DNA from: Montifringilla adamsi
Lineage: Eukaryota > Chordata > Aves > Passeriformes > Passeridae
DNA: 64,000 nt
Reading direction: 5' to 3'
Assembly (NCBI GenBank): GCA_017590115.1
Contig: JAGGNK010007115.1
Span: forward strand, 547,788 to 611,787
The position numbers and the translations under genes were made by a program. Shown in pieces: positions 47,901 to 63,800 of the stretch; positions within the stretch are counted from its first letter, which is position 1; every line of letters begins with the position of its first letter. The notes beneath the pieces were generated by a model that searched no databases, was not told the origin of the DNA, and was given only the letters and a program-made list of their open reading frames with translations.

Positions 47901-50900
47901 AGTCTGCATGCTAATGATTATTTTCTCCTTTCTGAGGGTCTGTGAATATTGTAAAAAGAGAAAGTGTAGGGAGAAAACCAATAAACCAAACTGACTGAGC
48001 ACTCAGGCATATCTGTCAGGCTTTGGTGGTGGTCTTTGAGCTGAAGGCTTGATCCAGAGGTACAGAGTAACTGCAGAGTGTAGTGACTTTCCAGAAAAGT
48101 GCCACTTCTGTGTGTTAAGATGAATGTGGTGTTTTGATGTTTTTTAAAATCCAAGACACCCTTCATGAGAGATTGTGAAAAGGCAAGTTGCTGGTTATTT
48201 TATGACATGATGTTCTGTCTTGTATTCTTGTGTTTAGATGACAGCAGCAGAGGATGCAGCAGTCCCATGGGTTCACAGGGTCCTGCTGCCCTTGGGCTCC
48301 CTGCTGTGGACCCCGACACTCGTGGCTCCCTCTTCTCCTTCCGCAGCCTCCAGTGGCTGGTCCCTAAGCTGGGCATCAGGGACTTCCACTTACCAAATGA
48401 GGAATTTGGACCACTGAAACTGGAGAAATTGAAATCTCCCCCTGTGAATGACTTGGAGGATTTTGTGTCTGGGGTTGGTGTGGCTCCAGAGGACACACAA
48501 GATGCACAAATGAATCCAAAAGAAAAAAGTCTCAGAAGTAATTTGATTTCAGCTTCCAAAACTGGATTGCCTGAACTCCCTTGCATGGAAAGCCTGACCT
48601 CCAAGAAGGAGCTTTCCACCCATGAATTGCTGTTTACTCCCATGGGGACTGTCCTAGCTGAGGCTCCCACTCATCCTGAGATTTCCTCATCTGTTTTCCC
48701 TGCTGTGGGCGCAACCCCAGGTGTTTTATCTTCAGAGCACACTGAGGTATTCCCTGACACACCTTCTGTACCTGCCTTGCCAGCGGCCCCACCTTCCCCC
48801 AGAGGAGCAGCTGCCCTGCTCCTGGGGGATGTGGCACACAGAGACCCTGCTGTGCCACTGCACCCTGACAGCTGTGCTGCAGGGGCTGCCAGAAACCAGG
48901 AGGAGCAAGGTACAGCATTGCCTTCAGCAGCTGAAAGAGGTTCTGAGAACAAATCTGATGAGACTGTGTCCTTGGAGAAGCATCAGCAGCCAGAGAACAA
49001 AGAGCAGGAGTCCTGCACAGTTTCACCTGAACAGGTAACAAGCTCTTTGTGAAGTGTGCTAAGCCAGTGGTTTTGTGGGCAAATCCCCTTTTCCCAGAGT
49101 GCTGTCTGATTTCAGGGAAAAGTTCTCTTTGCATGGATCATAGCAGTGGCATGTAGTACCTGCATGAGAGGGACAGAGAGCATACAAAAATTCTGCCTCA
49201 TTCTTGCAGGTGCTGAATATAATTTCAGAGTTGAATTATCCTCATTCTTTACTTTGTTCATGCAGAAAAAAGATGTAGCAGAACAGTTGACTGCAGTGCT
49301 GCCGGATGGCCCCAGAGAAGAGAGCTTGCAGTTTGTGTCAGAGCTAAAGGTGGGAGAACAGCAGGGAATTGTTACCGAGGCAGCAGCAGCTCTGCAAGAG
49401 GGAGCTTAACAAACGTGCAGCAGGTAACGTGTCTGTCAGAGGAGAAGCAGCAGTGTTTGTTTGGGCAGGACCGCTCGTGCTCGGGCGCGGTGGACGTGAG
49501 CGCCGTGTGGTGGGCGGCAGCCGGCTGCAGGGAGCTGCGGGTGGTCACTGCCTCCGAGAGCGCCGTGTCCCTCTGGGAGCCACGGGCACCCGCCTGCTGG
49601 GGAAGGGTCTACACCTGGCACCTGAGAGAGGTATGAGCACACTCCCTGTTCCTAGAATGGAGGGCAGCTTTCTTGCCCCGTGTGTTAGTTACCGAGCTCT
49701 GTAGCTTGTAAGGCTGCGTGTTGCTTGCTGGAATTTAATACCTCATGCACAGAATGGTGCTGCACTTCACTTGTGCTTTTTCCACTTAGAGTTCCTCAAG
49801 ACACGTTCTGATTCTTGTATCAGCAGGGATTGTTTAATTAGGCAACCAGTCAGCAGAGAGTTCAGCTGTTCATTTAAGTGTGCTTCTTGAGAGGGGTCTG
49901 AAAATCAATCCTGCTCCACATCATTTTACTTTAAACACTCTAGAAAATGAGAATAAAGTCAAAGGGACACTGTGGGTGGCACTGAATTCTTGTTTTGTTG
50001 TCCCAGATTCCTGTAATCCAGATTGTTCCTCTGCCAGACACCTGTAACCTCGTGTGTGTAGCACTGGGAGAGCTGGAGATTGGAGAAATAAGGTTTTGTA
50101 TTTATTTCTTACTAGTGCTTTGCACCCTGAGTAGTTGCAGCTCAGCTCCTTGTGAGAAGTGTTTGAAATTACCTTTTTACTAATGTGGCACTTTGTCAGT
50201 TGCTTTAACAGTTGGGAAATATGGAAGTGATTTCTAAAAATCAACTATAAAGACCTGTTTATTCACCTCAGAGCTGGCAGACTGATTGAACACAGGCTGA
50301 TCTTTATATGCTACTGCATATTTGAGTGGGGCTTCCTCCTGTCATGGTGTGTGCTTGTCTCTTGATTTAGGCTCTTGCTTTATTCTTCTGAGACTGACTC
50401 ATTCAAGCACTCCCTAGTGAAAACTGGGAATATAAAAGCAGTTGTTGGACTAAAGGACTGGAGGCTGGTGAGCAGCAGCAGGACCATGCAGGAGCAGCAA
50501 GTGGAGATGATTTCTCTCTCAGAGACAGGGGGGTGAGTTTGGGGGTGCTGCTTTGGGGTGGTCTCCATGTGGTGGGTGGGATAAAAGCGAGGAAACACCT
50601 TGGATGTTGAGCAGTGTCATGTTCCTCTTCCAGAACACACAGTTTTAGTTTTACCTGCTCTTCTATGTGCTGGTCTCCTTTCAGGAGCAAGGACAGGCAG
50701 ACTCTGATGCCCCCTGAAGAAACTGTTACAGCCTTTGCTGAAGTAGAAGGGATGAGAGAGGCCTTGGTGGGCACCACTGCAGGGAACAGCGTTGTGGTTT
50801 GGTGAGTGTTTCCTCTGCCACACACAATTTAGGGGCTGGGGGCAGTTCCAGCAGCTGCAGGGCTGCACAGGGGTGCTGGCTGGCTGCTGAGCCACCATGA

Positions 50901-53458
50901 AATGGTGGTTGTGAGAGGGCCAGTGGTCAGTGTGGTACCACAGTCAGACAGCCAGGGCATGAGCTGTGCTGCTGTAATTCCATTGCTTTTGTCATCCTCA
51001 CTACACCCTTCCTGGCTATTGCCTTAGTTTGCTTAATGTGGAACAAACCCATGTCCATCCTGCACAGGGGTGTAACTGTGATTAGAAATGAGTCAGAATT
51101 TGTGTTTTCACCAACTGCAGGAATCTGAAAACAGGTCAGCTCCTGAGGAAGATGCACGTTGGTTATTCCTACCCAGCTTCCATCTGCCATCGAGCATATT
51201 CTGACTCCGTACGTGCACAAAATTCACAGTTCATGCTTGGGCTGCACTGGCTGGGATGGGGATCTAAAGGATTGCAGTTGCTAGGGAGGGTTGAACTGTC
51301 AGCTCTGTTTCAATACACTGCAAATAATTCAAGAGTAGACAGGTTACCAGGAGGAATACGCTGGCTGCCTCAACTCCTGGCTTTCTGCAGGGTGCCAATA
51401 AATTGGGAGCAATGCATCCTGGTGCATTCCAAAGCTGCAGCATGCTGCCTGTGGGAGGCAGAAGTGCTGTTGCCCAGGCCTGGTGCTTGGCAAGCCTCTT
51501 CCACGTCACACGTGGGTGCTGCCAGCATTAGGAACCCTTTGTGGATGGTTCCTCTGGACATACATGCCCGAGGGAATGAGCTGTGTGAAACCAACATTCA
51601 TACTAATCATCTTGACCCACTTGCTTCTACCTGTGCTGTGATTCCCAATGGGTTTTTGTGGTTTATCAAGGATTTGATTGCTTTCAGTGAGCATGTAGCC
51701 TTTTGGGACAAGAATGTCTTGTCCAATAATGGTGCCTTGAGTCAGACTCTTTGGAGTCTTCCTCACATTATCCATCCTATGATATTTCATGCTGATTTGT
51801 GGCTGTTCTGGGAGCTACTGTTTTCAGTTGTGCTGCTTTCCATGGAATTTTTGTTACATTTTTAGCTTGTAGGGATTAAAATGTGACCCAGAAAATTTAC
51901 TTCTTTTGTTTTTTGAAGTGTCACCTTATTCTATGGCAGGTTTAGCTTTTTGAAACAGGAAGAGAAATTCATAAATCCCTCGGGTCACTGAGCTGTCACT
52001 CTGCTATGTTGCATCAGCCTTTATCAGCCAGCAGCTGCTTTTGCTTTTATCTAATTTGATAAGGAAAGTAAACCATTTCTGTTTTCCTCAGTAAAAATAA
52101 TGCATCACTGTTCACGGGGCTGTGATTAGAGAGAACGTAGCAGTTAATTTTTGGAAAATTATTTTGGTTTTCCTCCTCCTGCTGTTGTTTTTAGTGATGT
52201 ATTTTCCCTCTCTGTATCAGGGCCTTCTGTTTGTTGTTTTAAGCCATCCTCATGCCGAAGAGAGCGAGTCCTGTGGAAGCCCAGCGTTCCGCGTGGTGGC
52301 CTTCAACCCGCGCACGGGCCGGAGCGCGGGGGTGATGCTCTCCTGCCTCCCGCCCGGCCCCGCAGGCAGGCGAGTCCCTGGGGCTGGGCTGGGCTGGGGG
52401 GGCTCCCTCGGGGGCTTTGGGAGAGGCCCCGAGGAGCAGGCTAGCTCTGGCAGGGATCCAGCAGCCATCTCCCCGGTGATAAGGGTGCATCCGGCCCTGC
52501 GTGTGTCCGGTGCGCGGGCTGGGGGCCGGGCTGCTTCCTGCCCGCTTCCCACTCCAGGCTGTGCGCTGACCCCTCGCCCTGTCAGCCCTGTCACCGTGGG
52601 GACATGGGGCTGGCTTTGTCCCCCAGGGACTGGGGGAGTGTCCCTGGGCTGCTCGGCTGAACCCCTGGCGCTGCCTGCGGCTGCAGCGTGCCAGGTTTGT
52701 TCGTGTGGAGCAGCTGGCTGCAGGCACATAGCCTTTTCCTTCCTGTCCTGTGTTTTGAGGCATCAGCAGGCTCAGCCTTGCGTTTAAGGCTCAGCCTTGC
52801 AGTGTCCTTACACAGGAAATGTGATGGATGTGGGGGAATAGTGCTGGACCAAGGTCTTGGTTACTGAACAGTCATGGAATCACAGAGCGGTTTGGGTTGT
52901 AAGAGACCTTAAAGACCATCCAGTCCCATGCCCTATCCCGGGCAGGGACACCTTCCACTAGACCAGGTTGTTCCAAGCCCTGTACAACCTGACCTTGGAC
53001 ACTTGCAGGGCTTTTTTTAAGAGAACCACTTTATAAGAGTACACCTTTTTCAACTATGTTCTGAGTCTCCACGAGGATTTCCTTGTCCTCCTTCCCAGTT
53101 GCACTGGAGGAACAGCCCCGACTGTATGCTGCCTGCAGTAGCTATTAATGTTTAACTGAGCCCTAACTGAACAAACGCTGCCATGGTGTTTTAGCCCATC
53201 TCCTGCTGACCCCCGTGTCCCCGCAGGTACCTGGAGGGTGACGTGTGGGACACCGCGGGAGCCGCCGTGCTGACGTCGGGTGCGGTGGCCGTGTGGGACC
53301 TGCTGCGGGGCCGCTGCACGGCGGTGCTGCCCCCGGGCCCTGCGGGGCGCTGGGCACTAGCACGCTGGGCCACCGGCGGGGCCGGGCTGCTGGCCGGGCG
53401 CCGCGACGGCACCGTGCACCTGTACCGGTACCGGGCCCCCCAGCCGGGAGCCGCCTGA
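44963..53458 (+). CDS. PALB2: PALB2, partner and localizer of BRCA2
   Basis: Scaffold joining BRCA1, BRCA2 and RAD51 in homologous recombination. Thirteen exons: 44963-45013, 45094-45153, 45240-45297, 45704-47566, 48238-49034, 49266-49349, 49469-49630, 50007-50092, 50371-50532, 50685-50801, 51121-51208, 52221-52369 and 53227-53458. Total 3909 nt (1302 aa; human 1186), all phases closing. The N-terminal coiled coil ([20 protein letters not shown]) would bind BRCA1. The chromatin-association motif region keeps [35 protein letters not shown] marks the segment before the C-terminal WD40 propeller, which ends in [16 protein letters not shown]. Exons 4 and 5 are poorly conserved and Ser-rich, which accounts for the extra length. 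Intron 12 uses a GC donor. Confidence 0.97.
52871..53010 (-). mobile_element. CR1 LINE 3' end fragment
   Basis: The plus strand reads CACAGAGCGGTTTGGGTTGT then AGAGACCTTAAAGACCATCC and CAGGGACACCTTCCACTAGA. This is the reverse complement of the CR1 3' terminal region. It lies in PALB2 intron 12, near-terminal and short. Confidence 0.9.
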
Positions 53459-53505
53459 CGGGCTGCGCAGGGCCCCGCCAGCGGTGAGGCCGCGTGTGCC
53501 GTGCC

Positions 53506-53511
53506 ATTAAA
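53506..53511 (+). terminator. PALB2 polyadenylation signal
   Basis: ATTAAA 48 nt after the PALB2 stop codon, giving a very short 3' UTR. Confidence 0.6.
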
Positions 53512-53639
53512 CGCTGCCTTGGGAACCAGCCCGTGTCTGTTGTCACTGCTCTACGGGGGGCTGCGGACAAGGACCTGGGGGCTCTCGTGGGCACCGAGCT
53601 GTCCCCGACCAGCAGTGTGTCCTGGGGGCCAAGGAGGAC

Positions 53640-55915
<2,276 letters not shown>

Positions 55916-56760
55916 AGCAGTTGTTCAGAGGTGAGTTCAGAGGTGCTCTCAGGGTGCCTGGGCACACACTGGGGTAGGGGCAGGGTGAGGTGTGGCACAG
56001 GTGGGAGCCCAGCAGCTCGGGAGGAGCTGGCAGCAGCTGAGGGTGCCAGCAGGGAGGGCAGGTGGGGTGTGTTGTCCTGAGGGTGGGGGTGTTTTCCTGA
56101 AGCACCTGCAGCTGGAGAGAGGGCGTGGGGCTCAGCCTCTCCTCTCGTCCTGCCTGGCACATGCAGCACTCAGCTCCTCCCCGGGGCAGCAGTGGGTGGC
56201 AGATTGCTCTCAGCCATGGCCCCCATCTCCCCGTGCAGGGCCTGTGGGGCACCTCAGCCCTGCCAGCGCTGCCGTTTCCTCCGCCACAGCCGGGAAGGAA
56301 ATGGGCAGGAAAGGGTTATAGGAGCGGTCAGGGAGGGCTGCAGGGGAAATGAGGTGGCCCCAGGCCAGCCTGCAGCACTGATCCACATTCTTGCCTGTTC
56401 CTGTGTGGCTCCAGGCTTCCCCCCAACTCCCTGGGGCTGGGGGGCTGAGTCCCTTCTCTGTCCAGCGCCAGGGAGGGAGCTGTGGCCTCTGGAGAGAACT
56501 GGGGGCTCCTTCTGTGCCTGTGTTCAGTGCTCAGCATGTCCTGACCCATTCCTGTACCCTTGAATGCTTGGTGAGATGTTAAACATGTGGATTTTGTTTT
56601 CCAGGAGTTGTCCCACACCAGGACGGGGCTGGTGCCGGCAGGGATAGACGGGAGCTGTCCCACTGTGGCCTTCTTTGGAAGCTGCACGTGGATGTTGTAT
56701 TTAAAGCTGTCTGAATGTGTTGTCCTTTAAAAACAAGAAAAAAAAAAAACAGGAATAAAG
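55916..56760 (+). other. NDUFAB1 3' UTR intron and last exon
   Basis: A donor about 15 nt after the stop (ttcagag|gtgagt, near 55930) and an acceptor at 56604/56605 (ttttccag|gagttg) define a non-coding last exon, ending in AATAAA at 56754-56759 after a poly-A run. The stop codon thus lies within the NMD-safe 50-nt limit of the last junction. Confidence 0.7.
56754..56759 (+). terminator. NDUFAB1 polyadenylation signal
   Basis: AATAAA after an A-rich tract, in the non-coding last exon. Confidence 0.75.
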
Positions 56761-57834
56761 AGTTAAGACCATTCTGGTGGTGGCTGTTCTGTCTCATACA
56801 GTGGGTGGATCCTGGTGATGGTGTTGGGGTGTGAAGGACTCTCTGGGGACCCTGCCCCGAGATTTGGCTCTGCCCTGCATGCTTGTAATGGTTTGTTTCA
56901 CCAGTGCTAGTAAAAACAAGTTCTGTGTGAAAGGCTTCTGCTTTCCTGATGGAAAATAAGGGGGGAGGGGGGAATGATTTTCCTGCTGCTGAACAGCAAA
57001 TTCACATCGCTGTTCCTGTACACCCGGCACGGGAGCCTTGCTTTAACCCTCACGAGGCAGGAATGGGTTATTTGTGAACAGTTTTTCCTCAGAGCCAAGA
57101 AATGACATGTCACAGCAGCACTGCCAGGCTGGGAGCCAAGGAAGTGTCACTGGATAACAGATGCTCTGGCAGTGGGGGAGGTAAGGATGGAAAATGGAGC
57201 AGAGGCTGCAGTGCTGCCCATTGTGTTGTGTGGGGTGCTCTCAGGGGCTGCACCCCACTGTGAGATCCCTGGCACACCAGTGACCCTCTGCCTCCGGGGC
57301 CCAGCTGCTCTCACTGTGCCCTTGGACACTTCTCCACAGCCCCAGGGCCTGGCTGAGCTCTGGTGCTCTCTGAGCAGCTGCCCAGCAGAGCGGGGGCACA
57401 CGGTGGGTTTGGCTGCTGTGCCTGTGGCGCTTTCCCCGTGGCAGGGACACAAGGTGTCTGGTGGTGGGGAGTGGTCGCTGGCTGCCCTTGGGTGTGGTGA
57501 CCCCGAGGGATGCGGTGAGGGACCTGCAGCCAGAGCCGAACTGGTGTCCCGGGGCAGCCTTTGTCCCGGCACGGCTCACGGAGCGGGGACAGCCGGGGCA
57601 GAGCACGTGTCCCGGGACGAACCGGAGCGAGGGGGACAGGCCGGGGCTGAGCCCCCGAGTGTCGCAGGCGGCGGCTCCGCGCTGAGCCCCGGGGGCCGTG
57701 CCGTGCTGCCGAGCCCCGGCCCGGAGGGAGGGAGCTCCGGGGCCGGTGCCCGTGCCGCGGGGCGGGTCCGGGCCGGGGGCTGCGGTTCCCGGCGCCTCCC
57801 TGCCGCCGCCTGGCAGAGCCGCCCGCGCCGCGCC
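56761..57834 (+). other. Intergenic, rising to a CpG island
   Basis: No gene is recognised from 56761 to about 57550. From about 57550 to 58150 CpG density is high, and this is the probable promoter and 5' UTR of the next gene. Confidence 0.5.
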
Positions 57835-60800
57835 ATGGAGCGGCCCCGGCCGCCGCTGCCCCGGCTCCTGGCCGCCGCAGGTGAGCGAGGCGAGGGGAGC
57901 TGGGCATGGCCGGGAAGGGTCCCCGCTCCCGCCGGGCCCTGGGCGGGGGATGCTGCGCTCGGGGGGCGGCGGCGGCGGCAGGGCCGGTGCATCCCGGCGG
58001 CCCGGAGGTCTGCGGCAGCGGTGGGGCCGGTACCGGCATCGGGCGGGTCCGTGTCCCCGCTGGGGCTGGGGGCGGCCGCTGCGGCTCGGTGTCACTGGGA
58101 CCTGCCCAGAGCGGGCCCGGCCGGGGGGACCGGGGCGAGCGGGCAGCGGGGCGGGCACGCCGGCGGCGGCCGCGTGTGTTTTCCGTGTGGCCGTTCCGTG
58201 CCGTGCCGTGCCGTGCCGTGCCGTGGCCGTACCGTGCCGTGCCACCAGCCCCTGCGAGTCCGTGGCCTCCAAGGCGGCGGGTGCTGCCCCTGTGGGAGTC
58301 CTTTGAGGCGCTGGTGGAGAGCGGGGCCCGCAGGGCTGGTGGTGACCCCCGAGCAGCGCCAGCCCCACCCGGGCGGTGCCCACCCGCCCTGGCGCCTGCT
58401 GGGCCCGTTATCACTGGAGAGGAGCCGCCACGGGCCCCGGAGCCCTGCCCGGGCTCTGGCGCCGTGCCCTGCCCCGGACCCGTTGGTGCCGGTGCCGGGA
58501 TGATCGGGCTCGGGGCTCCCAGCACGGGCACAGGGAGGTGGTGGGGCAGGACTCGGCACCGCTCGTTGGGACCAGGACAGGTGGTTCCTGGCTGGGTTTG
58601 GGTTGTTCTGGAGCATCTCCTTCAGCAGAGCCCCCCACCCTCAGCGGTGGGGTGCCTGGTGCTGGTGCGGGATGCTCCTTTCCCTGTCTCGCAGTGCTCG
58701 TGGAATGCTGCGCGCGGCTCTGCCCGGCTCTGGGCAGCGGGACGGGCTCCGCTCTGGGCACCGCCGGCCCCTGCGCCCACCTGGGCACCGCGACGGGGGA
58801 GCGCTGCCGGACAGGTACTGCCGCCCCTCCCGCTGCCTCCGGGGCACCGTGTGCCAGCCGCGTGTGCTGCGGCTCGCTGGGCCCCGCGTCCCGCGGCTGC
58901 CGGGGGTCGGAGCCGCTCAGGGTCCGGCCCTCGCCTCTGCCCGCAGATCGCCCGCGGCCGGGAGCTGGCACGGGGCAGCCGCCGACACCAGGGGCCGTGG
59001 GGCAGCTGTGGACAGAGGCTGAACTGCTGCCCTTCCCCGGGACACCCGCCGGGACAGCCGAGCTCTCCAGCCCGCAGGAGAGCCCCAGGGGCCCCGGGCT
59101 GGGCAGGGAGGGGACAGGGCCGGCGGTGCGGGGTGGCACAGCCACCGAGCCCCCGGGGCCGCTGGTCTCTGCAGGCGGGGAGCAGCCGTCCCCTGCCAGG
59201 CTGGGGGTGACCCCTGCAGGGACCCCAACCCCTGTGGAGGCAGACACAGATCCTGCCACCTCGCATCCCCCGGGCCCTGACCTTCTAGGACATGTGACAG
59301 TAGAAGGTGCCACGACAGCGCAGGGGACACTTTTGTATTCACCACCCTCCGTGACAGTGCCAGGTTCTGCCAGGGGACAGGGGAGGTCCAGCAGCAGCCT
59401 GCTGGGATGGAGGGCCGTTGGGACAGCCCTCGTGCGGAGCCAGAATGCCACTCTCCATCTGGGTGACAGCAGCCCAGGGACCCGCCCGAGTGCCGTGCTG
59501 GCCACTGACAGCTCAGTGCCAGGGACATCTCCCTTTGCTGGGGGGCTGCAGAGGCTGCTGACCCCCACAGGGACACTGCAGGGGACACACTGGGGGCTGC
59601 CAGGAGGACAGGGCTTTGCTTCCCACCCACAGGAGGGTCCCCACTCTGCCCTTCACCCCTCTGCCCTGTCCCTTGGGCCTGGTGGGAGCCCTTTGGGCAG
59701 CACAGCCTGGCCAGCCGTGGGGACAGGCCCAGCCTTGCTGCCTGCCACACGCAGGAGCTCAGGTCTGCCTCTCGCCAGCACCCCAGGGGTGACCTCTCCC
59801 AGCCAGGGAGGGGCTCTGGACCTGACCACAGGGGTCTTGGGCCCACCTGACAGAGAGGGTCCCCATGAGCATGGTCACATCCCCCTGAGCCCATCAGCCA
59901 TCCCAGAGCAGCCCCCTGTCCCCCCTAGCAGCCCCACTATGGCACAGGGTGGGGTGGCAGACGCCAGTCCTGGATCCTCCCACATCCCCCCGTCCCCACA
60001 GCCTGCCCCAGCCAGTGGCTCTGCAGTGACCCTGCCATCGACCCCACTGCCTTCCCCAGGGACCGGCTGGGGGGTCCTGGGGTTTGGCCCCACTGTGGGC
60101 ACCCCTCTAGGAGAACCCTCCCCAGGGCTGCCCCATTCCAGCTCAAAGGTGGGTCCTGCTGAGAGCCCTCCATCTCTGGGGGGGACCCAGGTGGGAGTGG
60201 GCAGCCTGGCACCCCCCTCAGCACCTGGGCCTCCCCAGCAGCCAGCTCTGTCCCAGCCTGCGCCTTCCCTGGGACCGACTGCTGCTGTTGGTACTGCCAC
60301 CATCGCAGCTGCCACCAGCCCAGAAAGGCTTGGGAACATGGGCACAGTGACAGCAGAGCCGCGTGCTGCTGTACTGCAGAGGGATGGGCAGGGGGTGACA
60401 TGGGCATCCCCAGCTCATGTGCCCACTGTGGTGCCCGGGCCCCCCCAGCAGCCCACAGATTCCCATGGTGGGGGCCCTGGGTCCCCCCGAGCTGCTGTGG
60501 ACACAGAGCTGGCCCAGCCATCGAGCAGCCCCAGAGGGAGGACAGACACTGACACCCCCCAGGTGACACTGGCTGGGGTGGGCAAGGCCCCCCAGGTGTT
60601 CATCGTGGAGGATCAGCCCCCAGTCCTCAGAGGTGAGTCAGGTTTCGGGGTCCTCTGCTGGGGCACGGCAGGATGGGGAGGTGGAGGTGGCTGCTGGGGT
60701 GGGGTCATGACCTGCTGGTCCCCATGTCGTCCTGCAGCACCGCTCCTGCGCATCCCCTGCGAGCTGGTGCTGGACATGGGGTTCGTGCCGGCCCTGCAGG

Positions 60801-63800
60801 ACCCGGGGTCCCAGGAGCACCAGGAGCTGCTGCACAGCTTCAACCAGACGGTGAGTGCGGGCCGGGCCGGGGGCTGCGGGCCGGGGGCTGCGGGCCGGGA
60901 CCCCGCGCTCAGCCCTGCCGCCCCGCAGGTCACTCCGCTCTTCGCGCCGGTGCCAGGCTTCCTGCGGCTGGAGGTGACCGGGATCAGGTGGGTGTTGGCA
61001 CGGTCCCGCAGCGCGTCCCGCTCCCCGGCACGGGGCCCGGCGGCTGTCACCCCGCGCTGGCAGCGCACCCCCAGCCCGCGGTGTCCCCGCAGGGAGGGCA
61101 GCGTGGTGCTGCGCTACGACGCGCTCTTCGCGGCCGAGCAGCTGCCGGGGCCGGGGCTGGACGAGCTCCTCGAGGCCGCGCTGGGCTCTGGGCTGGCGGT
61201 GGGCACGGCCCCCGTCCTGCGCCACGCGGCTCTGGGTGAGTGCGAGGCCATCGCCGGCCTGGGCTGGTGGCAGGGTGGGCACACGCTGGGCAGGGAGCGG
61301 TGACACAGCCGGGCCCGTCCCCGCAGCGCGGCCGCTGGACCCCTGCGCTCTGCTCTTCACCTGCCCGGCCGGCTTCGCCTGCGTGGCCGGGCCGGACGGG
61401 AACGCGACCTGCACCTCCCTCTGCCACCGTGCCTACTGCAAGAACCAGGGCATCTGCTCCCACGGCCGGGACCACCAGCCGCGCTGCCAGTGAGTGCCCT
61501 GGGGACAGCCCGGGGGGGGCGGCCCTGTCCCCCTGGCGCTGATGGACCCCTCGGTGCAGGTGCCCCGTGGGCAGCGATTTCTGGTTCATGGGGCTGCGCT
61601 GTGACTACCGGGTGACGCAGCAGGGCCTGCTGGGCATGGCGGCCGGGGTCCTGCTCAGCATCCTCCTGCTGGGCGCCGTGCTCGCCGCCGTCGCCGTCCG
61701 CCGCTTCAAGGCGCTGCTGCTGGAGGCCAGGGCCGACCAGACCCGCAGCAGGTGGGAGCACGGGCCGGGGGTCTGACTGGGGTCTGTGGGCTCTGGAGGG
61801 GGGGACTGGGCTGGGGCTGAGCTCTGCCAAGGAAAACAGCGTTGGGAGTGGGATAGCGGCAGTGGGAGGTGATGGAGGGGATGCTCCCCAGCCACGGGGA
61901 GTGGGGTGCAGGTAGAGAGGCTGGCTGGGGGGCTGTATGGGGCTGTGGTGGCACTGAAGGGCTGTGGGCTGTGCTGCTGTGGACAGATGTGCTGATGAGC
62001 TCCAGCTACGTGGTCCCTGGGACCCCTCAGTGCTGACCGTGGCACGGGGTCTGTCTGCCCCAGCGTGTCCTGCCCGTCCTGGGCGGGTGAGCAAGGCTCC
62101 GGCACAGCCCTGACAAAGCAGCTCGTTTGGGAACGGGCTCTGCTGTCCTGGCCTCACTCACTGCCCGTTTTGTAATGTGCCGTGGGGATTGTTCCCGAGG
62201 AAACCACTGGAACAGCTGCAACCACCGTGGGGCTCGGCCAGAGGCTGATCAGTGTCACGGGCTCTGTTCCACCCTGCCTGTGCGGCTGGGCCCTTCCCTG
62301 GACCCAGGAAATTTGGGCAGAAATCTGCAATCTGTGTGGTCAAGCTGTTGTGTGCTCACTTGCTTGTGTGTGTACACATGTGCTTGTGTGTGTACGCATG
62401 CACACACGTGTGCCTGCGCCTGCCCTCTGTGTACATGTGCCTGTATATATGTGTGCACACCTGTGTGTCTGTACCTGTGTGTACCTGCGTGTGCACACCT
62501 CTCTGTGTGTGTACCTGTGTGTACCTGTGTGTGCACACCTCTCTGTGTGTGTACCTGTGTGTGTACCTGTGTGAACACCTGTGTGTACCTGTGTGTGCAC
62601 ACCTCTCTGTGTGTGTACCTGTGTGTGTGTACCTGTGTGTACCTGTGCGTGCACACCTGAGCCCGTGCCCACCCTCCCCGCAGCTACCGCCGTTTCTGCC
62701 GCCTGGACGACGTCTCTGCCCAGTACTGGTCCCGCTCGGGGCTGCCCTCGGCCAGCTCGCTGGACAACCCGGCCTTCAGCAACTCGGAGGAGCTGCTGCA
62801 GCTGCAGGTCCTGGGCAGCTGCGGCTGCCGGGGGGACGCTGTCAGCGGCGGTGCCAAGCGGGGCCCGGCGCCCTGTGCCCACCCACAGTGCCAGCCCAGG
62901 TGGGAGCGGGGCCTGCCCTGGGGGGGCTCTGGGCAGGGAGGGCTTTGGGGCACAGGGAACCGTGTTTGCAGCCCTGCCCAGCCAGTGGCTGCTCCTCCAC
63001 GGACAGTGCCAGGAGCTCTGACCCTGCCAGCCCCTGGAGCCCCCGGAGCAGCACCTGATGATTTTATTTTCTCCCACGGGAGGAGCTGTGTGTGCTGGGA
63101 CTGCTGTAAGGGAGGAGAGTTCACGTCTGCAGGAAAGGGTGGCTCTGTGTGCTCATGGGAAACTCAGATCAGCTTCCAGGGGTGTCCATGGAAAAAGAGC
63201 CCTGGAAGTTTCCAGCTCTATTGGCAAAGGGCAGGACGGGCAGGAACCTCCCCAGCCGTGGGCCCAGGGGGATCAGGAGCAAAGCCACAGCTCCAGGTGG
63301 TCCCTCACTCTGGGCCTAAGCTTGGCACTGTCCCAACAGCGACTTCATCACCCCCAGGGCACAGCACAGGCTCCCTCTCCTGCACCAGCCTGACTCTTAC
63401 CCCCTTCTCTTAACTACCCGTGGATTCTTTCCCCAGTTTCCATTACGAGTGGGACACGAGCTCCAGCAGCATGAACGACCCTATGGTGGACTCGGGGAAA
63501 GCCAGTGACATCTCGGTGTCCAGCTGGCCCATGGAGCCCATCCAGTGGGCTCCCTTCCCCCTGCACCAGCTTTCCAGGCAGCGACCGGTGAGCCGGGGGC
63601 CGGGAAGGGCGGAGGGGCCGGAGGGGGTGCAGGGGGTGCGGGTGCCCCGGGCTGCACCCTGCCCACCCAGCCAGGGAGGGTGACTCCAGGGCAGCGCTGG
63701 GAGCCGTCCCTGGCTGGGACAGCCCCCAGGGGCACGAGGGACAGCCCCCAGGGGCACGAGCCACGTTCCCTCCGTGCAGCACAAGGCCCGCTGGCCGCAG

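Noticed and set aside
57241..58531. Long minus-strand open frames (380 and 406 codons) at the SEA/EGF promoter
   Set aside because: Low-complexity Pro/Arg/Gly composition typical of CpG-island shadows; no motif.
58376..58946. N-terminal extension of the mucin-like exon reading frame
   Set aside because: A clear acceptor at 58946/58947 and phase agreement with exons 1 and 2 make the upstream open stretch intronic.
62127..63077. Long Cys/Thr/Val-rich open frames over the TG-rich repeat
   Set aside because: They translate the microsatellite-like repeat; the real exon 9 begins after it at 62684.
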